The notes under the pieces: generated by a model
Databases searched by the model: none
What the model was told of the DNA's origin: nothing
The model's input: only the letters and a program-made list of their open reading frames with translations
Translations under genes and position numbers: made by a program
Shown here: positions 35,302-41,716 of the stretch, one piece after another
How positions within the stretch are numbered: the stretch's first letter is position 1
Layout: every line of letters begins with the position of its first letter
Assembly (NCBI RefSeq): GCF_010092425.1
Contig: NZ_CP048030.1
Coordinates: 2,367,501-2,431,500, forward strand
DNA: 64,000 nt
Reading direction: 5' to 3'
Source of the DNA: Sinimarinibacterium sp. NLF-5-8
GTDB taxonomy: Bacteria; Pseudomonadota; Gammaproteobacteria; Nevskiales; Nevskiaceae

Positions 35302-35837
35302 GTTTTCTTCGAGCCGCGATTCTCCCAATAAGGTCTATCCGTTGCCTCTTGCACTTCTTCATCATCGTCGACCAGCCCAAGCGTCATTTGATCAAGTACC
35401 GTGGTGAAAATAAGGCCGACCTTATCATTGAAGCGCAGCGCGCTCATTTGTATTGCAACAAGTGGAATCATGCCGTTAAAAAGGCTGATCACGTTAAGAA
35501 ATCGACTTGTTATATTCTCCGCAACAATTACTGCCGTATGGTCATATTGCGGGTATCGCTTTCGCTCTAAATCCCAATATTCAATGGTACGAATGATGTG
35601 ACTCTCATCCGTTGCACCAAGCTGCACTTCAACTTCGTAACGTCTGCTTCCATCTGCGTCTTGCAACAGAAGATCTAATCGCCCCGCACGTGGCTGAATC
35701 CGCTCCTTATCCTTGAGAATAACGTCGCCAAGGCCGAGCATAGCTGGATTTTCGGCAATGCGATCTTGAACCCAGCGTTCGTCCAGTTGGGCATGCGATT
35801 TGATCGAAAATTGCTCGAAATCTACAAATTCTGGCAT
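35277..35837 (-). pseudogene. Nuclease-like cassette gene truncated by IS256
   Basis: The 186-codon frame starts MPEFVDFEQFSIKSHAQ and contains RAGRLDLLLQDADGSRRYEV, ESHIIRTIEYWDLERKRYP and HTAVIVAENITSRFLNVISL. This is a family I recognise from genomes and cassettes. The LDLLLQD...RYEVEVQLG pattern suggests a PD-(D/E)xK-type nuclease fold; no activity is established. The last residues (VRIFV and stop) are encoded by the IS end, so the natural C-terminus is lost. ATG 35837 has AAGGA 8 nt upstream and lies 15 bp from attC site 4. Confidence 0.75.
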
Positions 35838-35852
35838 GAACATTCCTTGCAG

Positions 35853-35912
35853 GTATAACGCATGAATTAAGCCGTGTGCCGTAGGCACATCGGCTTGAAT
35901 GACTTGTTGGGC
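35853..35912 (-). other. attC recombination site 4
   Basis: A 60-bp imperfect palindrome with core sites GTATAAC (35853-35859) and GTTGGGC (35906-35912). Arms TGAATTAAGCCG and CGGCTTGAATGAC surround the hairpin TGTGCCGTAGGCACA. The arms match attC sites 1 and 3 while the central hairpin differs, as is usual between attC sites. Confidence 0.9.
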
Positions 35913-35933
35913 CTCAACGCCCGGAGAACAGAC

Positions 35934-36164
35934 ATGCAAGCAACGGAACTGTACGAAATGCGAGACAGGGCGCGCCGCCTGCTTGGTGAGAAATACAAGC
36001 CGCACATGGCAGAGCTTGGCAGGATTCTGAATGACACCGCACGGCAGGCCGGGAAATCTGAAATTGCCGTTGCGATGGAAGTGGTCAAGAAGCGCAACCT
36101 CATTGGCATGGACCTGATGATGGTGATGGCCGCAGCGGTTGAGCTTACTGAACCGTCACCATGA
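35934..36164 (+). CDS. 76-residue cassette protein, reverse orientation, unknown function
   Basis: The frame starts MQATELYEMRDRARRLLGEK with GGAG 8 nt before the ATG. It continues through helical segments (HMAELGRILNDTARQAGKSE, IAVAMEVVKKRNLIGMDLMM) to TEPSP. It is a small, soluble, mostly helical protein that I do not recognise. It fills the cassette between attC sites 4 and 5 and stops 2 bp before site 5. It is on the plus strand, opposite to the array direction, so it needs its own promoter. The antisense frame lacks a ribosome site and looks like a shadow. Confidence 0.7.
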   Translation: MQATELYEMRDRARRLLGEKYKPHMAELGRILNDTARQAGKSEIAVAMEVVKKRNLIGMDLMMVMAAAVELTEPSP

Positions 36165-36165
36165 G

Positions 36166-36243
36166 GCCCAACGCCGGAGCTCACCGGCGGTCTTGACGGC
36201 GCGAAGCGGCGGCAAGACCGTCCGGTGGAGCGCCTTGTTGGGC
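36166..36243 (-). other. attC recombination site 5
   Basis: A 78-bp imperfect palindrome with core sites GCCCAAC (36166-36172) and GTTGGGC (36237-36243). Long arms (CTCACCGGCGGTCTTG and CAAGACCGTCCGGTGGAG) enclose the hairpin GGCGCGAAGCGGC. Longer stem than the other four but the same orientation. The last 20 or so codons of the HxlR gene run into it. Confidence 0.88.
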
Positions 36244-36564
36244 GCGCTCGCGCTCCAATGCCTCAATTTGCTGCAACACCGCCAGAAACTTGTTGCCGAG
36301 ATCCGTGAACCCATACTCGACATGCGGCGGAACCTCTGGGAACTCCGTTTTTTCAAGAACGCCGTGTGCAACAAGCTTTCTCAGACGCTCGTTGAGCACC
36401 TTGGTTGAAAGGCCGGGAATGGCCCGCTCAATCTGCCCCGGGCGGATAGTGCCGGCGTGAATAGCACGCAAAATGCTCCAAGACCACTTGCAGCCCAAAA
36501 CGTCCTCCAGTAGCGCAGTGATGCGCGTAGGGTGCACGGGAACCGTTTTGTTAGGGGGAACCAT
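36181..36564 (-). CDS. HxlR-family transcriptional regulator
   Basis: Protein of 127 residues with the HxlR winged helix: LLEDVLGCKWSWSILRAI, GQIERAIPGLSTKVLNERLR (recognition region), LVAHGVLEKTEFPEVPPHVE (wing) and YGFTDLGNKFLAVLQQI. The classical CP motif at the start is replaced, so redox sensing by that Cys is doubtful, though a Cys remains in GCKWS. The C-terminal tail (PPDGLAAASRRQDRR) is encoded by attC site 5. It is divergent from a thioredoxin-like gene with an 86-bp shared promoter region, and is likely its regulator. Confidence 0.9.
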   Translation of the reverse strand: MVPPNKTVPVHPTRITALLEDVLGCKWSWSILRAIHAGTIRPGQIERAIPGLSTKVLNERLRKLVAHGVLEKTEFPEVPPHVEYGFTDLGNKFLAVLQQIEALERERAQQGAPPDGLAAASRRQDRR

Positions 36565-36610
36565 TTTGTGCCTTCTTTTCAGATAGTTACCAATGTGAAG
36601 AATAGTGCGT

Positions 36611-36625
36611 GTGACGCTCGGTCAC
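36611..36625. promoter_or_regulatory. Candidate HxlR operator
   Basis: GTGAC-GCTCG-GTCAC is a perfect 5-bp inverted repeat with a 5-nt spacer in the divergent promoter region between the HxlR gene and the thioredoxin-like gene. Its position suits an operator of the HxlR dimer. A strong ribosome site TAAGGAG follows at 36638-36644. Confidence 0.4.
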
Positions 36626-36650
36626 AACCACAACCGTAAGGAGTTGCACC

Positions 36651-36887
36651 ATGACGAAGAAGGCAGTTTTTTACCACGCAGGTTGTTCTGTGTGCGTCGA
36701 AGCGGAGCAGAACGTGGCGCACGCGCTTGACCGCTCGCGCTACAACCTTGAGATCGTGCATCTGGGTCAGCAGAAGGGCCGGCTGAAGGAGGCCGAAGCT
36801 GCCGGGGTGAAGTCCGTGCCGGCACTCGTGCTTGATGGGCTGCCGTTTCATATCAACTTCGGGGCCGGACTCGACGCACTGAAGTAG
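36651..36887 (+). CDS. Small thioredoxin/glutaredoxin-like protein
   Basis: Protein of 78 residues with a redox motif C-S-V-C in VFYHAGCSVCVEAEQNV, an alpha-helix after it, and the cis-Pro region SVPALVLDGLPFHINFG, which is the thioredoxin fold. A minimal thiol-disulfide protein, cytoplasmic (no signal). ATG 36651 follows TAAGGAG. Its own promoter lies opposite the HxlR gene and it ends in a strong terminator, so it is expressed independently of the array. Partner unknown. Confidence 0.88.
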   Translation: MTKKAVFYHAGCSVCVEAEQNVAHALDRSRYNLEIVHLGQQKGRLKEAEAAGVKSVPALVLDGLPFHINFGAGLDALK

Positions 36888-36899
36888 GTTGCCGTTGCA

Positions 36900-36939
36900 C
36901 GGCCCCGCTCGCTCAGTGCGCGTGGGGCCGTTTTCTTTT
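36900..36939 (+). terminator. Intrinsic terminator of the thioredoxin-like gene
   Basis: CGGCCCC (36900-36906) pairs with GGGGCCG (36924-36930), directly followed by TTTTCTTTT. A classical Rho-independent terminator 13 bp after the stop codon. Confidence 0.9.
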
Positions 36940-36941
36940 AC

Positions 36942-36948
36942 GCCCAAC
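36942..36948 (-). other. Isolated integron core site, possible array boundary (attI side)
   Basis: GCCCAAC, read on the minus strand as GTTGGGC, matches the recombination core GTTRRRY in the orientation expected where the first cassette joins attI. No matching second core or arms follow within 130 bp, so it is not a full attC. It could mark the original attI junction or a scar. Confidence 0.4.
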
Positions 36949-37239
36949 TAGAATTAGACCGCCCACCGGCCAGCCAAAATTTCCTGCGAAAACTGAATCT
37001 GCATTGCAACTCCCTGTTTTGACTCACTTTGAAAATTTAGTAAGGACTAAAATCTTCCGGATGGAAAATTTGCCCGACCCGCTGGGTCATGTCCCTACAC
37101 GTTGCGACTGCATCATGACAACTTGTGTCTCAAGCAGTCCAGTTTTGGCGCGGGAACACAGGCATAAAGCGCCAAGCCATTATCCGTTACCTCCCATCCA
37201 TGTACACCCAAACCAAACCACCTCCATCGCGCGCGCTTA
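36949..37239. other. Non-coding gap right of the cassette array
   Basis: About 290 bp with no convincing gene on either strand. In a complete integron the integrase gene would begin near here, but I see none of its conserved segments. Base composition is mixed, and GCGCGC tracts resume only at about 37230. It may be a remnant of a lost integron platform. Confidence 0.5.
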
Positions 37240-38586
37240 TCACCTTTCCACGGCCTTCGGCGGATGCCAGATAAACCAGGCGGACAGTGCCAGTGCGGGC
37301 AGAGTGAGTGAGGCGGTGTAGAGGAAAAAGTTGGGGTAGCCCCAGTGTTCGACCACTTGGCCGGAGAAGCCGGCGACGACTTTGCCGAGCAGGGGGAACA
37401 GGGAGCCGAACAGGGCGTATTGGGTGGCGGTGTAGGCGATGTTGGTGAGGCTGGATAAATACGCCACGAATGCGGTGCCGGCGATGCCGATGCCGATGTT
37501 GTCTACGCTGATGGCGATGGCCAGTTCAATCAGGTTGGGGTCGGGCAGCCGGGCCAGCCAGGAGAAAAACAGGTTGCCAAAGGCGATGATCAGTGCACCG
37601 ATGAACAGGGTGCGGGCAACGCCGATCCAGGCGACCAGTGCGCCGGCGACGACGACGCCGAGCATGGTCATGGCCACGCCAAAGACTTTGGACATGGTGG
37701 CGATTTCGGTCAGGGTGTAGCCCATGTCCAGATAAAACGGGTTGGCCATCACGCCCATGGCGTATTCGTGCATGCGGTAGACGGCGATGAACAGCAAAAT
37801 CAGTGCGGCCTGGCGCAGGCCGTTGCGGGCGAAGAAGTCGGTGATGGGGCCGACGATGGCGCTGATGAATTGCGCCACGCCATGTCGCAGCGCGCGCGGC
37901 CAGTGGCCGTGGCGGGCTAAAAAGGCTTCGACGCGCTGTTGTTGCTCGGGCGCGCGCGCGGCGTCACCGCTGTGATCGGGTTCCTCGATCATCAACACGG
38001 TGATCATGCCGATCAGCATCAGCACGGCCATCGTTACATACGCGGCAATCCAGCCGTGGCTGGAGGCGATGACCAGCGCACCGGCTCCGGCGGTGATCAG
38101 GGCAATGCGGTAGCCCATTTGGTAGGCGGCGGCGAGTGCGCCTTGCTGTTCGGCGGGCGCGCATTCAATGCGATAGGCATCCAGCGCAATGTCCTGGGTG
38201 GCCGATGAAAAGGCGACGATGACGGCCAGCAGCGCGGTGTGCAGCAGCGATTGCGCGGGGTCGCTGAACGCCATCAGTGCCAGCCCTAGGGCAATGCCGG
38301 TTTGTGCCAGCAGCATCCAGCTTCGGCGTCTGCCGAGCGCGCGCGTGAGCATGGGGATGGGCAGGCGATCGACCACCGGCGCCCAGAACAGTTTGATGGA
38401 ATAGGTCATGCCCACCCAGCTGAAATAGCCGATGGTGGCGCGCGAAACGCCGGCTTGGGTGAGCCATGCCGAGAGGGTGGAAAACACCAGCAAAAACGGC
38501 AGCCCTGCGGAAAAACCCAGCAGCAGCAGCGTGCGGACTTTGGGGTCGGCGTAAACCATCAGTCCGCGTTTGAGATCAGCGCGCAT
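37240..38586 (-). CDS. AmpG-like MFS transporter (muropeptide permease family)
   Basis: Protein of 448 residues with about 12 membrane spans. The N-terminus LLLLGFSAGLPFLLVFSTL and LFWAPVVDRLPIP, LGRRRSWM, and SATQDIALDAYRIE are all typical of AmpG, which imports anhydromuropeptides for cell-wall recycling and influences beta-lactamase induction. Shorter than E. coli AmpG (491). ATG 38586 overlaps the end of the exonuclease gene by 11 bp, so the two are coupled. The C-terminus (WFIWHPPKAVER) ends just inside the native DNA beside the cassette array. Confidence 0.88.
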   Translation of the reverse strand: MRADLKRGLMVYADPKVRTLLLLGFSAGLPFLLVFSTLSAWLTQAGVSRATIGYFSWVGMTYSIKLFWAPVVDRLPIPMLTRALGRRRSWMLLAQTGIALGLALMAFSDPAQSLLHTALLAVIVAFSSATQDIALDAYRIECAPAEQQGALAAAYQMGYRIALITAGAGALVIASSHGWIAAYVTMAVLMLIGMITVLMIEEPDHSGDAARAPEQQQRVEAFLARHGHWPRALRHGVAQFISAIVGPITDFFARNGLRQAALILLFIAVYRMHEYAMGVMANPFYLDMGYTLTEIATMSKVFGVAMTMLGVVVAGALVAWIGVARTLFIGALIIAFGNLFFSWLARLPDPNLIELAIAISVDNIGIGIAGTAFVAYLSSLTNIAYTATQYALFGSLFPLLGKVVAGFSGQVVEHWGYPNFFLYTASLTLPALALSAWFIWHPPKAVER

Positions 38587-39352
38587 AGTCAAGGATCAGC
38601 GGTGCGTGGTCGGAAAACTTTTGGTCTTTATAAACGCGCGCTTCGGTGATGGCGGCAGCCATGGCGGGCGTTGTGATCTGGTAATCAATCCGCCACCCCA
38701 CGTTGTTGGCATATGCCTGGCCGCGATTGCTCCACCAGGTGTAGCCGTCGCCCTCGGCCTCGGGATGGCGCGCGCGAAAGCCGTCCACAAAACCCACTTC
38801 ATCAAACAAGGTGTCGAGCCACGCGCGCTCGTGCGGCAAAAAGCCGGAGTTTTTGAGATTGCCGCGCCAGTTTTTAAGGTCGATGTTGCGGTGGGCGATG
38901 TTCCAATCGCCGCAAATCACATACTCGCGGCCACTGGCTTTCCACTGCCGCAGCAGCGGTAAAAAAAACGCCAAAAAACGATCCTTGCTGGCCTGCCGTG
39001 CTTCGCCTGATGAGCCGGATGGCAAGTACAGCGACACCACCGATAAATTGCCAAAGCGGTATTCCAGATAACGCCCTTCGTCATCAAACTCGGGCGCGCC
39101 CAGTTCGGTGAGCACGGCATCGGGCTGGGCGCGCGCGTAGATCGCCACGCCGGAATAGCCTTTTTTGACCGCATCCCGAAACTGCACCTGCCAGCCCTTG
39201 GGAAAAAACTGCGGATCGCCCTGCACATCGGTAATTTGTGCCTTGGTTTCCTGCACGCACAAAACGTCCACTTGCGCCGTATCCAGCCACTCAAAAAAAC
39301 CCTTTCGCGCCGCCGAACGAATGCCGTTGGCATTAAAACTAACAATCCGCAT
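38576..39352 (-). CDS. xthA: Exonuclease III homologue in the crc locus
   Basis: Protein of 258 residues, exonuclease III/AP endonuclease family. The catalytic residues are intact: Asn in FNANGIRSA, Glu in VQETKAQ, Asp/Asn in CGDWNIAHRNIDL, and Asp-His in FSDHAPLILDY. Its position beside pyrE and details such as YLPSGSSGE and PHERAWLDTLFDEVGF recall Pseudomonas Crc, a regulator derived from this family that has lost those residues. It should be an active 3'-exonuclease/AP endonuclease; any Crc-like role is open. Divergent from pyrE with about 130 bp between. Confidence 0.92.
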   Translation of the reverse strand: MRIVSFNANGIRSAARKGFFEWLDTAQVDVLCVQETKAQITDVQGDPQFFPKGWQVQFRDAVKKGYSGVAIYARAQPDAVLTELGAPEFDDEGRYLEYRFGNLSVVSLYLPSGSSGEARQASKDRFLAFFLPLLRQWKASGREYVICGDWNIAHRNIDLKNWRGNLKNSGFLPHERAWLDTLFDEVGFVDGFRARHPEAEGDGYTWWSNRGQAYANNVGWRIDYQITTPAMAAAITEARVYKDQKFSDHAPLILDYAR

Positions 39353-39480
39353 GAGACTCCCGCGCGCGCTGGCGCAGTGTTAAACCAATCAAAACGTGGG
39401 CGGCATCGTAAAGGATTGCCGCCAGCGCCGAGCATCTGCGGCTTAAAATGGCCGCCCTTTTCACCGTCCCCCGCGCGCGC

Positions 39481-40137
39481 ATGAAACCGTATCAAACCGC
39501 ATTTATTGAACTGGCCCTGGCGCACCAAGTGCTCAAGTTTGGTGAGTTCACGCTCAAATCCGGGCGCATCAGCCCCTATTTTTTCAATCTCGGACAAATC
39601 GCCAGCGGCGCCGCCATGCGCCGACTCGCCCACGGCTACGCCCAGGCCCTGACCGAATCCGGGGTTGAATACGACATGCTGTTTGGCCCCGCCTACAAAG
39701 GCATTCCGCTGGTCACCGCCATTGCCAGCGCCCTGGCCGAAGACAGCCTTGGCGCGCGCGATGTGCCGTTTGCCTACAACCGCAAAGAAGCCAAAGACCA
39801 CGGCGAAGGCGGCACGCTGGTCGGTGCGCCACCGCGCGGCCGCGTGGTGATTGTGGATGACGTGCTCACTGCGGGCACGGCCCTGCGTCAGGCCGTGCAA
39901 TTGCTGCGCGACGCCGGTGCCGAGCCGGTTGCTGCCGTCATTGCGCTGGATCGCCAGGAGTGCGGCAACGGCAGCTTGTCTGCGGTGCAGGAGATGGAGC
40001 GCGACACCGGCGTGCGCGTGATTCCACTGGTCACCGTTGATGTGCTGCTGGATTACCTCAGTCGTGGGGTGGCCGATGCCGCCACCCTTGATGCGATTCG
40101 CGCCTATCAGCGGCAATATGGAATCAGCGCGGCATAA
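39481..40137 (+). CDS. pyrE: Orotate phosphoribosyltransferase
   Basis: Converts orotate and PRPP to orotidine 5'-phosphate in pyrimidine synthesis. Segments seen: FGEFTLKSGRISPYFFNLG, FGPAYKGIPLV, FAYNRKEAKDHGEGG (catalytic loop with Lys and His), and the PRPP motif VVIVDDVLTAGTALR. 218 residues, the normal length. ATG 39481 comes directly after a CGCGCGC tract with no clear ribosome site. Beside crc/xth, as in pseudomonads, and followed by a DUF4124 gene as there. Confidence 0.97.
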   Translation: MKPYQTAFIELALAHQVLKFGEFTLKSGRISPYFFNLGQIASGAAMRRLAHGYAQALTESGVEYDMLFGPAYKGIPLVTAIASALAEDSLGARDVPFAYNRKEAKDHGEGGTLVGAPPRGRVVIVDDVLTAGTALRQAVQLLRDAGAEPVAAVIALDRQECGNGSLSAVQEMERDTGVRVIPLVTVDVLLDYLSRGVADAATLDAIRAYQRQYGISAA

Positions 40138-40187
40138 TCCGCCGTATCAATCCACATCGCGCGGCAACCGGCTGGGGAGAATCAACG

Positions 40188-40817
40188 GTGAAAAACATCA
40201 TTGTGACGAGCTGCGGTGCCGCACTTTTACTCATCAGCGCCGCCGCCAGCGCCGCCAACATCGTCTGCTGGACCGACGAACACGGCGCGCGCGCCTGCGG
40301 CGACCGCCTGCCGCCGCAATACGCCCAGCAGGAACGCCAGGTGCTCGATCACGCCGGACGGGTGGTGCAAGTCAAACCGCGCCGCAAAACCGAGGCCGAA
40401 CTGGCCGCCGAGCGCGCGCGCGCCGAACAGCTCGCCGCCGAAAAACAGCGGCAGGCCGAACAAAGCGCCTACGATCAGTATTTGCTCACCACCTTCAACA
40501 GCGTCATCGAACTGGAGCGCGCGCGCGACAGTCGCCTGGGCACGCTCGACCGTCGCCTGCAACTGGCCGAAGAATCGCTGGGCGACACCGAAAAAGGCAT
40601 TGCCGAACTGCAACAGCAAATTGCAGAAATCAAAGCCGAAGATCGCAAAGTGCCGGTCAAGGTCAGCCAAAACCTGAAAAACTTTGAAGAAACGCTGGAC
40701 GCCAACCGCCAGGCCGTGAACAAGCTCCACGGCGAACGCCAAAGCACCGTCGAACGCTACGCGCGCGACATTGCCCGTTATCAGCAACTGACTCACCAGG
40801 CACAGTCGCTGCACTGA
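40188..40817 (+). CDS. DUF4124-type exported coiled-coil protein
   Basis: Protein of 209 residues with a signal peptide (GAALLLISAAASA). The mature start IVCWTDEHGARACGDRLPPQ matches the DUF4124 pattern (x-W-x-D-x-G-x-x-x-x-D-x-x-P). The rest is a long coiled coil rich in Glu, Ala, Gln and Arg (AELAAERARAEQLAAEKQRQ; RRLQLAEESLGDTEKGIAEL). A periplasmic structural role is likely but unknown. The start is GTG 40188 with GGGGAG upstream. Its stop overlaps the next start by one base. Confidence 0.85.
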   Translation: MKNIIVTSCGAALLLISAAASAANIVCWTDEHGARACGDRLPPQYAQQERQVLDHAGRVVQVKPRRKTEAELAAERARAEQLAAEKQRQAEQSAYDQYLLTTFNSVIELERARDSRLGTLDRRLQLAEESLGDTEKGIAELQQQIAEIKAEDRKVPVKVSQNLKNFEETLDANRQAVNKLHGERQSTVERYARDIARYQQLTHQAQSLH

Positions 40818-41644
40818 TGACCACTATCCTCAAAGGCCTTGCCGAAATGACGAGCCACCGCGATCACCTGCGGCTGGAAGTGTCTGTGCTTTCCACTTTG
40901 CAGTCGCTCAGGCATGTGCTGCAGGTGCGCGCGCGCAGTTGGACCACACCGCAAGGCGTCATCAACAGCCCGTTTGAAGCGCGCGATGACGCCAATGCGT
41001 TTGCCCTGAACGCCCTGCCCGTGCTGGCGCGCGGCTTGCAGCAGCGCCTGGGCATGACGTGCAAGGTGACCAAGGGCCAGCACGTTTTATGGCTGCCGGT
41101 TTGGCTGCACAACCAGATGAAGTGCTGCATCGAGATCACCCAATCCCAGCCGTTTTCTGAACTGCAGCTCGACGTGATCAACGGGATTTTTCAGGTTTAT
41201 CAAAACTACCAGAGGCTGCTGGACGACAGCCAGCACGACGCGCTCACCGCTTTGCTCAACCGCAAAACCTTTGATGAACAATTCGCGCGCAGGATCCATA
41301 CGCAGCGACAGTGGCTGGCAGTCATTGATATTGACCACTTCAAGGCCGTCAATGACGACTTTGGTCACTTATACGGCGACGAAGTATTGATTCTGGTTGC
41401 CAATCGCCTGCGTGCAATGTTTCGCCAGCAAGACAGGATTTTTCGCTTTGGCGGCGAAGAATTCGTGGTGCTGCTCAATGACTGCACGCAGCAGCAGGCC
41501 CACAACACCCTCGAACGCCTGCACGCCGATATTGCCCGCCACGATTTTCCACAAATCGGCCACATCACCATCAGCATTGGCTTTGCCAACGCCCAGGGCG
41601 CCTTGCAAGCACAGATCGAACACAGCGAAGCGGAGTTTTTCTGA
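40817..41644 (+). CDS. GGDEF diguanylate cyclase, C-terminal end missing
   Basis: Protein of 275 residues with a GAF-like N-terminal part (about 1-130) and a GGDEF domain from DALTALLNRKTFDEQF. The active site is RFGGEEFVVLL (GGEEF) with VIDIDHFKAVND for metal binding; no RxxD inhibitory site is seen. The domain stops after HITISIGFANAQGALQAQIE, then HSEAEFF and TGA. The usual ending (ADxALYxAKxxGRN) is absent, while the final acidic-Phe tail resembles normal ends of related proteins, suggesting loss of about 30-45 internal residues. Activity is therefore doubtful. Confidence 0.85.
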   Translation: MTTILKGLAEMTSHRDHLRLEVSVLSTLQSLRHVLQVRARSWTTPQGVINSPFEARDDANAFALNALPVLARGLQQRLGMTCKVTKGQHVLWLPVWLHNQMKCCIEITQSQPFSELQLDVINGIFQVYQNYQRLLDDSQHDALTALLNRKTFDEQFARRIHTQRQWLAVIDIDHFKAVNDDFGHLYGDEVLILVANRLRAMFRQQDRIFRFGGEEFVVLLNDCTQQQAHNTLERLHADIARHDFPQIGHITISIGFANAQGALQAQIEHSEAEFF

Positions 41645-41716
41645 AGCACTCCAGCGCCTCAACGCGCGCGTTACAGTGTGAATCCATTCAAATGGCTCAC
41701 CTTTTCGGGAATCACG

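Noticed and set aside
33961..35310. An 8-9 bp target duplication flanking the IS256 element
   Set aside because: The flanks (GGAATAG and GTTTTCT) do not match in any reasonable alignment of the ends.
35867..36184. A 105-codon minus frame in the cassette between attC 4 and 5
   Set aside because: It would follow the array direction, but it lacks a ribosome site and is Ser/Arg-rich; the plus-strand frame has a good ribosome site and coherent helices.
36550..36556. GTTAGGG inside the HxlR coding start as a further attC core
   Set aside because: No partner core or inner arms at attC distance; part of the codons for Pro-Asn near the protein start.
37004..37321. A plus-strand frame right of the array as an integrase remnant
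   Set aside because: Its residues show none of the conserved Arg, His-x-x-Arg or Tyr segments of IntI, and it overlaps the ampG-like gene end.
38917..40116. A 399-codon minus frame over pyrE and the exonuclease gene
   Set aside because: It overlaps two well-supported genes, has no conserved motif, and shifts into the exonuclease in the wrong frame.
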